Positions 6,143 to 13,248 of a DNA stretch of 29,125 nt are shown one piece after another. Origin of the DNA: a virus; IMG/VR virus record IMGVR_UViG_3300025000_000339, positions 1 through 29,125 of that record; one strand, given 5' to 3'. Numbering within the stretch: position 1 is the stretch's first letter; each line of letters begins with the position of its first letter. The notes beneath the pieces were generated by a model. That model did no database searches. It was not told the origin of the DNA and saw nothing but the letters and a program-made list of their open reading frames with translations. The translations under genes were made by a program, and so were the position numbers.

Positions 6143-8365
6143 TTATTTATTACTTTCTAAATATTCATCATAATACATCCATGTGAGTCTTACTCCGTCT
6201 AACAAACTTCCTGATGATTTTGCTTTACCTTTACAACAATGCCCTATATGAGATGCATTCTTATATTTTCTTTGTGCTTCTGCTAAAGAATTAAATATTT
6301 CTCCAGTCGTTAAACATATTACCTTAACAAAATTACTAGGCAGTAAAATCTCTTCTATTTCATCTTTGGTTTTTAATATATAATCCTTATAATACATCCA
6401 AACCATTTTTGTTCCATCTGAAAGTTTCCCTGCTGACTTATTAGTTTTATCTTTATCACAGCAAAATGATATGGCATCTGCTCGTATATTATATTTAATT
6501 CCGGCTTCATAGACATCATTGAATGTTTCTCTTGTTGTTAAACAAATTATTTCTCCTTTAAATCTTGTTTTAATTCTTTTATTATTCAATATACTTTGGA
6601 TCTCATCTTTGGTTTTTAAAACATACTCATCGTAATACATCCAGACTAAAGGTTTACCTGTAATCAAGTCAGTTCCTGCTGAAAAACTTGATTTTCTACA
6701 ACATGAAGATATACTATTGTATGATATATTATATTCTTCAGCAGCAGAAGTCATTGTGCTAAATATTTCTCCATTTGTTAAACAAATAACTTTGATTACC
6801 ATTCCATGCGGTTCTTCCAATTCTTCTTTTAATATATTTTCAATTTCATCTTTTGTTTTCATAATATACTCTTCGTAGAACATCCAAATTAATTTTGTAC
6901 CGTCCAATAATTTACCTGCTGTTCTTCTAATATCATTATCACTGCAACATTTTGAGATCCCAGTGGTATTATATTTCTTACCTGCTTCTGTTTGTGATTC
7001 AAAAACTTCTCCCGTTGTCACGCACACGACTCTTGTTTTTGAATTATAGTCACACCAACCTAATTCTGCTCCTTGCTTGAGATATTTACCAACGGTTTGA
7101 GTTCCTATTTTAAATAATTCAGAAATTTTTAATACGTTACGAGTGTCATTATACAAGTCACAAACTTCCTTGATCATATTTTTACATCCTGCCTCATGAC
7201 ACTCTAACCAATCAATATCTGATTCTTTAAAATTTAAAAGTTTTGGTAATCTTGACTGCATGATACTTCTCTTAATCCATTTCATTTCCGACTTTCTACA
7301 GTCAATGATTATGTAGTTTTTAACTTTATTTATTCTAGCTAACCATTCCTTGTCAAAATCGTTAATTTGTATTTCATCTAATGACATTTTCCAATTACCA
7401 TGATTTTCTTCATAATGCTGATTACCCATAATTTCACATATGATTCCGTTCATTTTATCTATGTAAAAGTCATATTGATACCTATCGCACCATTTGAAAG
7501 TCTTTGTTGATAATTGCATTATATAATTTTCTTGTAATATTTGTTTTAAGAAATTAGCAAAAAACTTTTCAGTATAAGGAATTTTATCTGAACAAATTCT
7601 GCACGAAAATCCCTTGTTTGATAAATCGCTAACTCTAATTTCTCTTTCACAACCACAATCAGGACATTTCATAAGAACAATTTCACTTGAACCAAAAGAA
7701 TACTTATAAGCATCTTCTTTAATAGCAAAATACTTCACCAAATGGGGATGAGTTAATGCAACAACGTTACACTGAATACATTCAATACTACCCATAAAAC
7801 CCTTAAAATTATTAGTAAAACGACAAATGCTTTTCAATTCTGACCCATGCTCTGGATGATCGAGGCATTTAAACCAATAACCTCTTTTCTTTTTATCAAA
7901 ACCATCTGAACCATGTCCAACATTTTTAGGACTTATTATATTTCCTTCTTTATCTATATTTTTCTCATAGTCCCAACGAGATAGTATATAATCTGCCATA
8001 TATTTTGGTAGGTATTTATAACACCAATCATAAAACGACAAACCTCTTCCTAAATATTTTTTACTTATTTTTCTAGATGAATTATTATGAGGTTTGTAAT
8101 AATATTTTCCATCTTCTTTTACATGGTATTTATAAACTTTCCATTCTACATTTTCTAATATTTCTCCGTTATCATCACATTGAACACTAACTAACACATC
8201 TGAATTATCTTTTAAGTCTTCAACCTTTACAATTATTTTTGTCCCTCTTTTAACATTTGTTCTCCCTTGTTTGTCTACTCGTCTTGGTATAAAATACCCC
8301 TTATTCTCAAAGTATTCTATATTAGTACCTGATAATTCTACCTCAACTTCTTTACTAATTAACAT
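6143..8365 (-). CDS. PD-(D/E)XK homing-type endonuclease with two zinc ribbons and four NUMOD1 repeats
   Basis: A 740-residue modular protein. Residues 1-110 are beta-rich. Two zinc-binding modules follow (KCLDHPEH...CIQC, then KCPDCG...SCRICS). The nuclease core is YDFYID...CEIMGNQHYEEN with D299, E311, Q316 and H317, the pattern of Vsr-related phage homing endonucleases of the I-Bth0305I (EDxHD) kind. The C-terminus has four NUMOD1 repeats starting near residues 444, 521, 602 and 680. Each begins V(I/V)C(V/L)T.GE.F, contains a Cys-Cys pair and ends W M.Y..(E/D)Y; linkers share KTKDEIE. NUMOD1 is a DNA-binding module that gives homing enzymes their specificity. It most likely spreads as a free-standing homing gene. 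Binding site GGAAGG precedes the ATG; a large terminator-like hairpin lies in the leader. Confidence 0.82.
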   Translation of the reverse strand: MLISKEVEVELSGTNIEYFENKGYFIPRRVDKQGRTNVKRGTKIIVKVEDLKDNSDVLVSVQCDDNGEILENVEWKVYKYHVKEDGKYYYKPHNNSSRKISKKYLGRGLSFYDWCYKYLPKYMADYILSRWDYEKNIDKEGNIISPKNVGHGSDGFDKKKRGYWFKCLDHPEHGSELKSICRFTNNFKGFMGSIECIQCNVVALTHPHLVKYFAIKEDAYKYSFGSSEIVLMKCPDCGCEREIRVSDLSNKGFSCRICSDKIPYTEKFFANFLKQILQENYIMQLSTKTFKWCDRYQYDFYIDKMNGIICEIMGNQHYEENHGNWKMSLDEIQINDFDKEWLARINKVKNYIIIDCRKSEMKWIKRSIMQSRLPKLLNFKESDIDWLECHEAGCKNMIKEVCDLYNDTRNVLKISELFKIGTQTVGKYLKQGAELGWCDYNSKTRVVCVTTGEVFESQTEAGKKYNTTGISKCCSDNDIRRTAGKLLDGTKLIWMFYEEYIMKTKDEIENILKEELEEPHGMVIKVICLTNGEIFSTMTSAAEEYNISYNSISSCCRKSSFSAGTDLITGKPLVWMYYDEYVLKTKDEIQSILNNKRIKTRFKGEIICLTTRETFNDVYEAGIKYNIRADAISFCCDKDKTNKSAGKLSDGTKMVWMYYKDYILKTKDEIEEILLPSNFVKVICLTTGEIFNSLAEAQRKYKNASHIGHCCKGKAKSSGSLLDGVRLTWMYYDEYLESNK

Positions 8366-8394
8366 AATTCTTATACCGCCTTCCTTAATAAGCT

Positions 8395-8446
8395 AAAAAA
8401 TGGGAAGAAGACACTCAAACTCTAAGGAAAGTTCAAGCGTCTTCTT
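8395..8446 (-). terminator. Terminator-like hairpin in the leader of the nuclease gene
   Basis: On minus-strand RNA 8428-8446 pairs with 8405-8423 over 19 bp (four G-U pairs) with a 4-base loop, followed by CCC, A and six U. It lies only about 30 bases upstream of the nuclease start, with no minus-strand gene before it for 400 bp. It may act as a leader attenuator or end a short leader RNA. Confidence 0.7.
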
Positions 8447-8521
8447 AATTACAAATTGCCAAACTTGCAAATCCAACAATTCAACCAAAATTATTATTTT
8501 ATAAACAACCCTCCACAACCC

Positions 8522-8544
8522 AAAAAAGAGAGTAATTTCTCTCT
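8522..8544 (-). terminator. Minus-strand terminator with no gene upstream
   Basis: A 6-bp stem (8527-8532 with 8539-8544), a 6-base loop, and a six-U tail on the minus strand (A-run 8522-8527, overlapping the stem by one base). No minus-strand gene precedes it, so it would stop a leader or antisense transcript. Confidence 0.6.
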
Positions 8545-8547
8545 CCC

Positions 8548-8576
8548 TTCCCAAAACCCCCACTCCATGCTATAAT
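8548..8576 (+). promoter_or_regulatory. Extended -10 promoter of the predicted small RNA
   Basis: TTCCCA (8548-8553, weak), a 17-base spacer, and a consensus TATAAT (8571-8576) preceded by TGC, giving an extended -10. Confidence 0.55.
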
Positions 8577-8583
8577 AAAATCA

Positions 8584-8702
8584 ACTTCTATCATCTAACT
8601 CAACTTCAATTTCTATCAATACTTCTATCATTCTATCTATCGTTTATACTTCAAAGGAAGATTTTTGGTGCTGTACAGCCAAATTCTTCCTTTCTTTTTA
8701 TT
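8584..8702 (+). ncRNA. Predicted ~120-nt small RNA with pyrimidine-rich repeats
   Basis: Transcription from the promoter at 8548-8576 would start near 8583 and stop at a strong terminator hairpin. The hairpin pairs 8653-8661 with 8685-8693, has inner TTTGG/CCAAA and GCTG/CAGC stems, and a T-rich tail to 8702. The body has no reading frame with a ribosome binding site. It contains four copies of TTCTATC(A) at 8586, 8611, 8623 and 8631, two of them inside the 11-base repeat ACTTCTATCAT. The repeats are single-stranded in the obvious fold and could bind a protein or RNA partner. Existence is inferred from promoter plus terminator only. Confidence 0.5.
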
Positions 8703-8712
8703 GCCCTCTAAT

Positions 8713-8741
8713 TTGAACAAAACATCTAATTATGCTATAAT
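8713..8741 (+). promoter_or_regulatory. Promoter of the zinc-ribbon/HTH gene
   Basis: TTGAAC (8713-8718), a 17-base spacer and TATAAT (8736-8741) with an extended -10 (TGC), about 50 bases upstream of the start. Confidence 0.7.
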
Positions 8742-8795
8742 AATCATATAATTCCTAACACCCAAACCAATTCTCACAACGGAGGACAATCATAA

Positions 8796-9665
8796 ATGAA
8801 ACGCACAGACACAATTCCAGAAACAATCTATGAAAGAAAAAAGAAACTTCGTCTCTGTCTAAAATGCAATTCTCCTTTACATCCAGAAGAAACAAAAAAG
8901 CACTGTGAGAAATGCAGAAAAATTATAACTCAAAATTATCAATTCAAAAAAGAATACTGTAAAGAACAAAATATCTGTTTTTTATGTCTTAAACCTCTAT
9001 CCAATACGGAATATTTTAAATGCCATAAATGTTATGAAAAAGCTCGCATAACTCAAATTCCTTATAATGATAAATTAGACCGTAAATCTAAAGCACCTAA
9101 ACTATGTAAAGGAGGATGTGGTGCTTTAGTCGATGTATTTGGCAAATACTGTCCTACATGTAAAATAGAAAGTAGGAAAAGAAATGCTAAAAATTCAAGC
9201 GATAAAGCAAAGCAAAAGAAACTACAAAACAGACAAACCATCATAAAGAAAACTAAACCGAAACCTAAAACTAAAACTCCTCAAGAAACTACACTAACTG
9301 AAAAAGAAAAACAAATTAGTGTTAAAGATTTTTATCTCCAATTAGAAATTAATGAACTCAAAAATACAGGTAATTATTTCGGATTTAATTTTAGAATGTT
9401 AAGACTGTTTAAAAAGTTATCTGTTTTAAATTTTGCTAATATTATTAATCTCAAAACAGTTGAATTGCAAAAGATAGAATCAGGCAAAAAGAAACTTGAT
9501 TTATTTGAATTCAAACAAATTATGATTAAATTAGAAATTGCTCCTTCTATATTTAAGATAAAACATGATAAATTATATAAGAAATTATTTTTAAAATTTA
9601 ACACAGAAGTTATAAATGGCGAGTTATTAAAATTAAAGGAGAATGAAAAACAATATGAAAACTAA
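8796..9665 (+). CDS. Triple zinc-ribbon protein with a C-terminal Cro/C1-type helix-turn-helix
   Basis: A 289-residue protein with binding site GGAGGA (8781-8786). Three zinc knuckle pairs are visible: C21/C24 with C37/C40, C61/C64 with C76/C79, and C104/C108 with C119/C122. A Lys-rich linker follows (about 125-175). The last ~100 residues hold an XRE-like helix-turn-helix (FRMLRLFKKLSVLNFANIIN, then VELQKIESGKKKLDLFEFKQ). This layout suggests a nucleic-acid-binding regulator. Its low-GC, Lys-rich composition matches its neighbours. It overlaps or abuts the next small zinc-ribbon gene, with which it is probably co-transcribed. No named family was recognised. Confidence 0.72.
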   Translation: MKRTDTIPETIYERKKKLRLCLKCNSPLHPEETKKHCEKCRKIITQNYQFKKEYCKEQNICFLCLKPLSNTEYFKCHKCYEKARITQIPYNDKLDRKSKAPKLCKGGCGALVDVFGKYCPTCKIESRKRNAKNSSDKAKQKKLQNRQTIIKKTKPKPKTKTPQETTLTEKEKQISVKDFYLQLEINELKNTGNYFGFNFRMLRLFKKLSVLNFANIINLKTVELQKIESGKKKLDLFEFKQIMIKLEIAPSIFKIKHDKLYKKLFLKFNTEVINGELLKLKENEKQYEN

Positions 9666-9882
9666 TACACAAATCATTAACAATCAACCCATAACCATAA
9701 AATGTCCAATGTGTAACAGTGATAAAGTACAACCATTAGGCATGGATATAGGTTTTACATTTAGAGCAAATGAACTTTCTGTTACAATGCCAACTATCGC
9801 TCATGTATGTAATAAATGTGGATATCTTATGCTTTTTATAAAACGCAGTAGGGATTCCGAAGGACAGGTTAATTGGGACTAA
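9655..9882 (+). CDS. Small zinc-ribbon protein
   Basis: A 75-residue protein with CPMC near the N-terminus and CNKC about 35 residues later, so a single zinc ribbon with a beta-rich middle. The ATG at 9655 is preferred because AAAGGAG (9635-9641) would overlap the alternative ATG at 9643. The start lies inside the end of the upstream gene, suggesting coupled translation. Function unknown; likely nucleic-acid binding or a structural cofactor of the upstream regulator. Confidence 0.65.
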   Translation: MKTNTQIINNQPITIKCPMCNSDKVQPLGMDIGFTFRANELSVTMPTIAHVCNKCGYLMLFIKRSRDSEGQVNWD

Positions 9883-9891
9883 TTATATTAA

Positions 9892-9925
9892 AACTCCTAA
9901 CCACTATAAAAGTAGTTAGGAGTTC
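9892..9925. terminator. Bidirectional terminator between convergent genes
   Basis: A 13-bp stem with one mismatch (9892-9904 with 9912-9924) and T-rich flanks on both strands, between the plus-strand zinc-ribbon gene and the minus-strand gene array. Confidence 0.85.
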
Positions 9926-9946
9926 TTTATTTGCTATTACAACTAT

Positions 9947-10462
9947 TTAACCTTTTCTACTAACCACCAATTCACAAACCTTCAAATCTCCAAATTCCAT
10001 TAAACAATCATACAATCCCATTCCAAATCCTTGAGTATTTACATATATCTCATATCCCTTTTTAAAAGCCATATCATGAATCATATTGGCATAACTTTTT
10101 ATATTTACTGGTTGCTGATATCTTCTAGGATCTAAAACAACTAATTTTCTGTCAACATATATTAATACTTTGTTGCTATCCCTGCCTTCAGTCCATATAC
10201 AATCAATATACATTGGTTCAGCACATTCAATTTTTGGATTCAATCTTATACTTTGGTTAATTTTATGAATCATATCTAAGATATCTCTTTTTGTTTTTAC
10301 ATGTTCTAGTGGAGTCATCATAAATTGATATTCCAACTCAAATAATGATCTAATTATAAATACTGAATTATAAGGAATATTATATTTTTCATTCCAAAAT
10401 GCAAATTTTTCCTCTATATATTCAGTTTGCGTTTGTTGTTGCTTGCTCTCTGTCTCGCTCAT
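9947..10462 (-). CDS. Hypothetical protein of the small-gene array
   Basis: The start is placed at ATG 10462 (MSETESKQQQ, 171 residues) because AGAAGGAAA lies just before it; a TTG at 10483 would overlap that site. The N-terminus is Gln/Glu-rich. The rest is a mixed alpha/beta globular domain (YNIPYNSVFIIRSLFELEYQ, then VLIYVDRKLVVLDPRRY) with no signal peptide, membrane segment or motif recognised. It is the last gene of the leftward array, before the bidirectional terminator. Confidence 0.6.
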   Translation of the reverse strand: MSETESKQQQTQTEYIEEKFAFWNEKYNIPYNSVFIIRSLFELEYQFMMTPLEHVKTKRDILDMIHKINQSIRLNPKIECAEPMYIDCIWTEGRDSNKVLIYVDRKLVVLDPRRYQQPVNIKSYANMIHDMAFKKGYEIYVNTQGFGMGLYDCLMEFGDLKVCELVVSRKG

Positions 10463-10486
10463 TATTTTATTTCCTTCTTTCAAATT

Positions 10487-11002
10487 TTATTTATTAATAT
10501 TTTCAGAAACACTTTTCAAAGATTCTCCAACACTATTCCCAACATCTAATGCGTCTACGACATTCCAAATCTTATGTTTTCTAATTAACCCTTCGCCATT
10601 TTGTTCCCAAACGGCAACTTGTCTAATCCAATTTCCTTCATTATCTATAGTACCATAATTAGAATACATTAATTTCCAATCATACATCTCAAGTAAATTC
10701 AATATTTCTTTAACTATTTTAATTTCATTAAATGTTTTATTTAAATCATTATAAGATCCATAACCGTACTCACTCAATCCAATCTTATTAAGAGTAAGTT
10801 TTAATTTATCTACTGTAGTTTCCATATTACTTTGATTTTCAAAAATAAACTTTAATATATTATCTTTTAATTTACTTAATTCACTTCCAACTTTTAAATA
10901 CAGTTGAAAGTCATCCTCGTTTTTTGACTCCGAATAAGCATTTCCATATTCTTCTTTAATTTTTACCAATTCTAAATATCTCTCAAAATCTTTAATTTCC
11001 AT
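10487..11002 (-). CDS. Hypothetical helical protein
   Basis: 171 residues with binding site AAAGGAGGAA. The N-terminal half is strongly helical and charged (FERYLELVKIKEEYGNAYSE, KVGSELSKLKDNILKF), likely a coiled coil; the C-terminal half is more globular with several Trp (MYDWKLMYSNYG, GNWIRQVAVWEQ). No known family recognised. A short hairpin (11023-11038) lies between it and the gene upstream. Confidence 0.6.
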   Translation of the reverse strand: MEIKDFERYLELVKIKEEYGNAYSESKNEDDFQLYLKVGSELSKLKDNILKFIFENQSNMETTVDKLKLTLNKIGLSEYGYGSYNDLNKTFNEIKIVKEILNLLEMYDWKLMYSNYGTIDNEGNWIRQVAVWEQNGEGLIRKHKIWNVVDALDVGNSVGESLKSVSENINK

Positions 11003-11022
11003 TATAATTTCCTCCTTTATTA

Positions 11023-11038
11023 TAGTGGTCGGTCACTA
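11023..11038 (-). repeat. Short intergenic hairpin
   Basis: TAGTG (11023-11027) pairs with CACTA (11034-11038) around GTCGGT, just before the ribosome binding site of the 171-residue gene. One of several similar small hairpins in the array. Confidence 0.4.
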
Positions 11039-11068
11039 CCCATTTTGTTATTTAATAATCTATTACCC

Positions 11069-11293
11069 TTAATCTTCCTTACTCATCAAAGCCATAACTT
11101 CACTTTTACCCTCCAAACCACCAAGCATCATTGTCCAATTATCTCTTGCTTCATCTGAAAATGTAGACCATACTGATTTTAATTTGCTGTAGAATTCTTC
11201 CATTTTGTATCCTTTTAACACTGCAACATAACCAATCTTTTTTGCTTCTTCTATTTCTTCTATGGTCATAGTTTTAATTTTAATTTCTTTCAT
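11069..11293 (-). CDS. Small hypothetical protein
   Basis: 74 residues from ATG 11293, chosen because AAAGGATGTG lies just upstream; a TTG at 11314 overlaps it. Acidic and mostly helical (MTIEEIEEAKKIGYVAVLKG, then EEFYSKLKSVWSTFSDEA). No recognised domain. Confidence 0.55.
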   Translation of the reverse strand: MKEIKIKTMTIEEIEEAKKIGYVAVLKGYKMEEFYSKLKSVWSTFSDEARDNWTMMLGGLEGKSEVMALMSKED

Positions 11294-11328
11294 TTTTGCA
11301 TCACATCCTTTCAATAAAAAACATAAAT

Positions 11329-11529
11329 TTATTTTTCATATAGTAGTTCTCTTCTAATAGTTGCTACATCTTCTATTTTAGAAGCACCATCTTCATTGGT
11401 ATAAAAAGTTATGTCTATTGTTCCTAATTCGTTGTCAACACTAATATTCTTCAATAAAGCATCAGAAGGAAAATTATAATGCTTTTTAAGAAACTCAAAA
11501 TCAAAACCTACTTTTCCAATCTTTTTCAT
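11329..11529 (-). CDS. Small hypothetical protein
   Basis: 66 residues with a near-consensus binding site (AAGGAGGTGATAAA before the ATG). A compact alpha/beta sequence (VGFDFEFLKKHYNFPSDALL, then LGTIDITFYTNED). No recognised family. Confidence 0.6.
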   Translation of the reverse strand: MKKIGKVGFDFEFLKKHYNFPSDALLKNISVDNELGTIDITFYTNEDGASKIEDVATIRRELLYEK

Positions 11530-11561
11530 TTTATCACCTCCTTAATTTAATAATTTATATA

Positions 11562-11663
11562 TCACCTACTATAATCATTTTTCTTCCAACGCGATACTAA
11601 TTTATCCTTTAAGAAAATCTTAAACAAAATAATCACTACAAATACGATTATAAAAAATTTCAT
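11562..11663 (-). CDS. 33-residue single-span membrane peptide
   Basis: A short frame with binding site AAAGGATGAAA (spacing about 6-8) and ATG at 11663. The peptide starts MKFFIIVFVVIILFKIFLKD and ends in a basic tail (SRWKKNDYSR). One membrane helix with a positive cytoplasmic tail is expected. It lies between two other small genes in the same direction. Confidence 0.5.
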   Translation of the reverse strand: MKFFIIVFVVIILFKIFLKDKLVSRWKKNDYSR

Positions 11664-11693
11664 TAATTATTTCATCCTTTCACTCCAACAATA

Positions 11694-11816
11694 CTAAATT
11701 ATTTTACTACCACACGTTTCTTCTTTAACCTTCTCTAAAAATTCCTTAGCTTTTTCCATTCCTCCTAACATTTCAATAACTTCTTCAGTAGATAGTTTAA
11801 TAGTTATAGTTTCCAT
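11694..11816 (-). CDS. 40-residue hypothetical protein
   Basis: ATG at 11816 follows a near-consensus AAGGAGGTGATACAAA site. The product is helical and charged (METITIKLSTEEVIEMLGGM, then EKAKEFLEKVKEE). Excellent initiation signal, so probably a real short gene; function unknown. Confidence 0.6.
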   Translation of the reverse strand: METITIKLSTEEVIEMLGGMEKAKEFLEKVKEETCGSKII

Positions 11817-11853
11817 TTTGTATCACCTCCTTAAATTAATAGAATTCATAAAG

Positions 11854-12321
11854 TTATATTTCTTGTGACTCAATAAACTTTCCTATTTCTTCGTCCGAAT
11901 AACCAAACATTTTACCTAGTATCTAATGTTCGTAAATTGTTTTTGGTTCATGTAATGTATTTTTAATAATTTCAAGCATATGGCTATGTTTATAAATATA
12001 AATAGTTGACCATCCTTCATAAAGAAATTCAGAGTAAAAATATAATGAAGCTTTTTCAACAATCTCTCTAACCTCTTTTAAATGTCTATTTTGCAAAGCT
12101 GTTTCAGCCACAGGTTTACAACCCCTACTTACCATATAGCAATATGCGTTTATTCCTCCAAATATCATGCCAGTATAATAACTTTCATTCCTTTCTACTG
12201 TCAATTTATCACCTTCCTTTTCCCACTTATCTGCTTCTAATCTCATTTGGAGTAAAAGTTCATCAATTTTATCCAATCCATCTATGAATATTTTATGGAA
12301 CGCATCATATGTAGAGTACAT
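11854..12321 (-). CDS. Hypothetical protein with an in-frame amber codon near the C-terminus
   Basis: ATG at 12321 follows AGAAAGGA. The frame gives 132 residues and stops at TAG (11923-11925). The same frame continues past it for 22 protein-like residues (ILGKMFGYSDEEIGKFIESQ) to a TAA at 11854-11856. The joined protein would be 155 residues and mainly helical (IFIDGLDKIDELLLQMRLEA, KEVREIVEKASLYFYSEF). No motif recognised. The amber codon may be a truncating mutation (CAG or TGG to TAG) or may be read through or suppressed. The 132-residue form is the standard-code product. Confidence 0.55.
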
Positions 12322-12348
12322 TGTTAATTAAATCCTTTCTGAGCTTAT

Positions 12349-13248
12349 TTATTTAAGTGAATAATAATTATTTATGTATTCTGAGTAGTATTGCCATTTA
12401 AAGCCACCAGTCGTTTCTCGTTTGTGGTTACAGCATTCAGAAATGCGAGATTTGTGAATATTTAAAGACTTCATTATCTCTGTCATTGAATTCCATATTT
12501 TTATAATTGTTTCATTTTGAGACAGTTGTATTATTGATATCGGAGGACGACCAGTAATATTGCCGTGTGGTCTATTTTGTTTTAAAATTATCTGTTCATC
12601 ATATACACCTTTAAAATTAATAATATCAGAAATAGTTCTTAAACACACCAAGTATTCTTCTGCTAAATCTTTTTGATAATAACTGCCTGTAGCATATTTA
12701 TTTCTAATTTCTTTAGTTTGTGTACTATTGAGTTTTTTTCTAGTTTTACTCATTTTTAATCTTGTTTTCTCTGAAAAATTTTTACCATACATAGGATTGT
12801 TTTTACCTTTTAAGGCTGTTTGTAACTTATATCTTGTGCCTTCCGATACATAATGACCTCTCAATGATTCACTTATTTTTAGCTTTGATTCTTTTGAATG
12901 AAAATGGCCTTTAAAAAGAAATGTATCATCACCACCGACACTTATATTATAATAATCTTCATTTTCGACAGCTCTGTAATTTTTAATATATTTAATCTCT
13001 AATATGTTTAATTCTTCTTTGGAATATGCTATTTCTAATATTTTTCTGGTGAAATTCTCTTTTCCGTATTTTCTAATAGCATTTTTAAGATATTTACCAC
13101 TACCTAAGTAACTTTTCCAATTTCTATTAAAAATCTTTTGCCCAATATATTTATTTCCATTTATTATATTCGTTGTAATATATATAAACCCGTAAGCATT
13201 CAAATTATTTAGCAATATGTATTCAACACTAAATTCATTCTCTGTCAC
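12349..13248 (-). CDS. GIY-YIG homing endonuclease with NUMOD3 and NUMOD1 modules
   Basis: 299 residues starting at GTG 13248, with AAGGAG 8 bases upstream inside the preceding gene. The N-terminal GIY-YIG nuclease has GFIY (20-23), KYIGQK (YIG 34-36), the catalytic Arg region NRNWKSYLGSG and the metal-binding Glu in NILEIKYI (E84). Two NUMOD3-type segments follow (HSKESKLKISESLRG and NPMYGKNFSEKTRLKMSKTR), then a helix-turn-helix region (about 177-215) and a C-terminal NUMOD1 repeat (NSMTEIMKSLNIHKSRISEC...FKWQYYSEY). It overlaps the HNH gene by 4 bases (GTGA), so translation is coupled. A selfish DNA nuclease; no split host gene is visible here, so probably free-standing. Confidence 0.88.
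   Translation of the reverse strand: MTENEFSVEYILLNNLNAYGFIYITTNIINGNKYIGQKIFNRNWKSYLGSGKYLKNAIRKYGKENFTRKILEIAYSKEELNILEIKYIKNYRAVENEDYYNISVGGDDTFLFKGHFHSKESKLKISESLRGHYVSEGTRYKLQTALKGKNNPMYGKNFSEKTRLKMSKTRKKLNSTQTKEIRNKYATGSYYQKDLAEEYLVCLRTISDIINFKGVYDEQIILKQNRPHGNITGRPPISIIQLSQNETIIKIWNSMTEIMKSLNIHKSRISECCNHKRETTGGFKWQYYSEYINNYYSLK

Larger units (their letters stand above)
8447..8795. other. Divergent intergenic region without protein genes
   Basis: No credible protein frame was seen. The region holds a second minus-strand terminator (8522-8544), a plus-strand promoter and probable small RNA (8548-8702) and the promoter of the zinc-ribbon/HTH gene (8713-8741). Both plus-strand promoters contain ATGCTATAAT. 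Confidence 0.6.
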
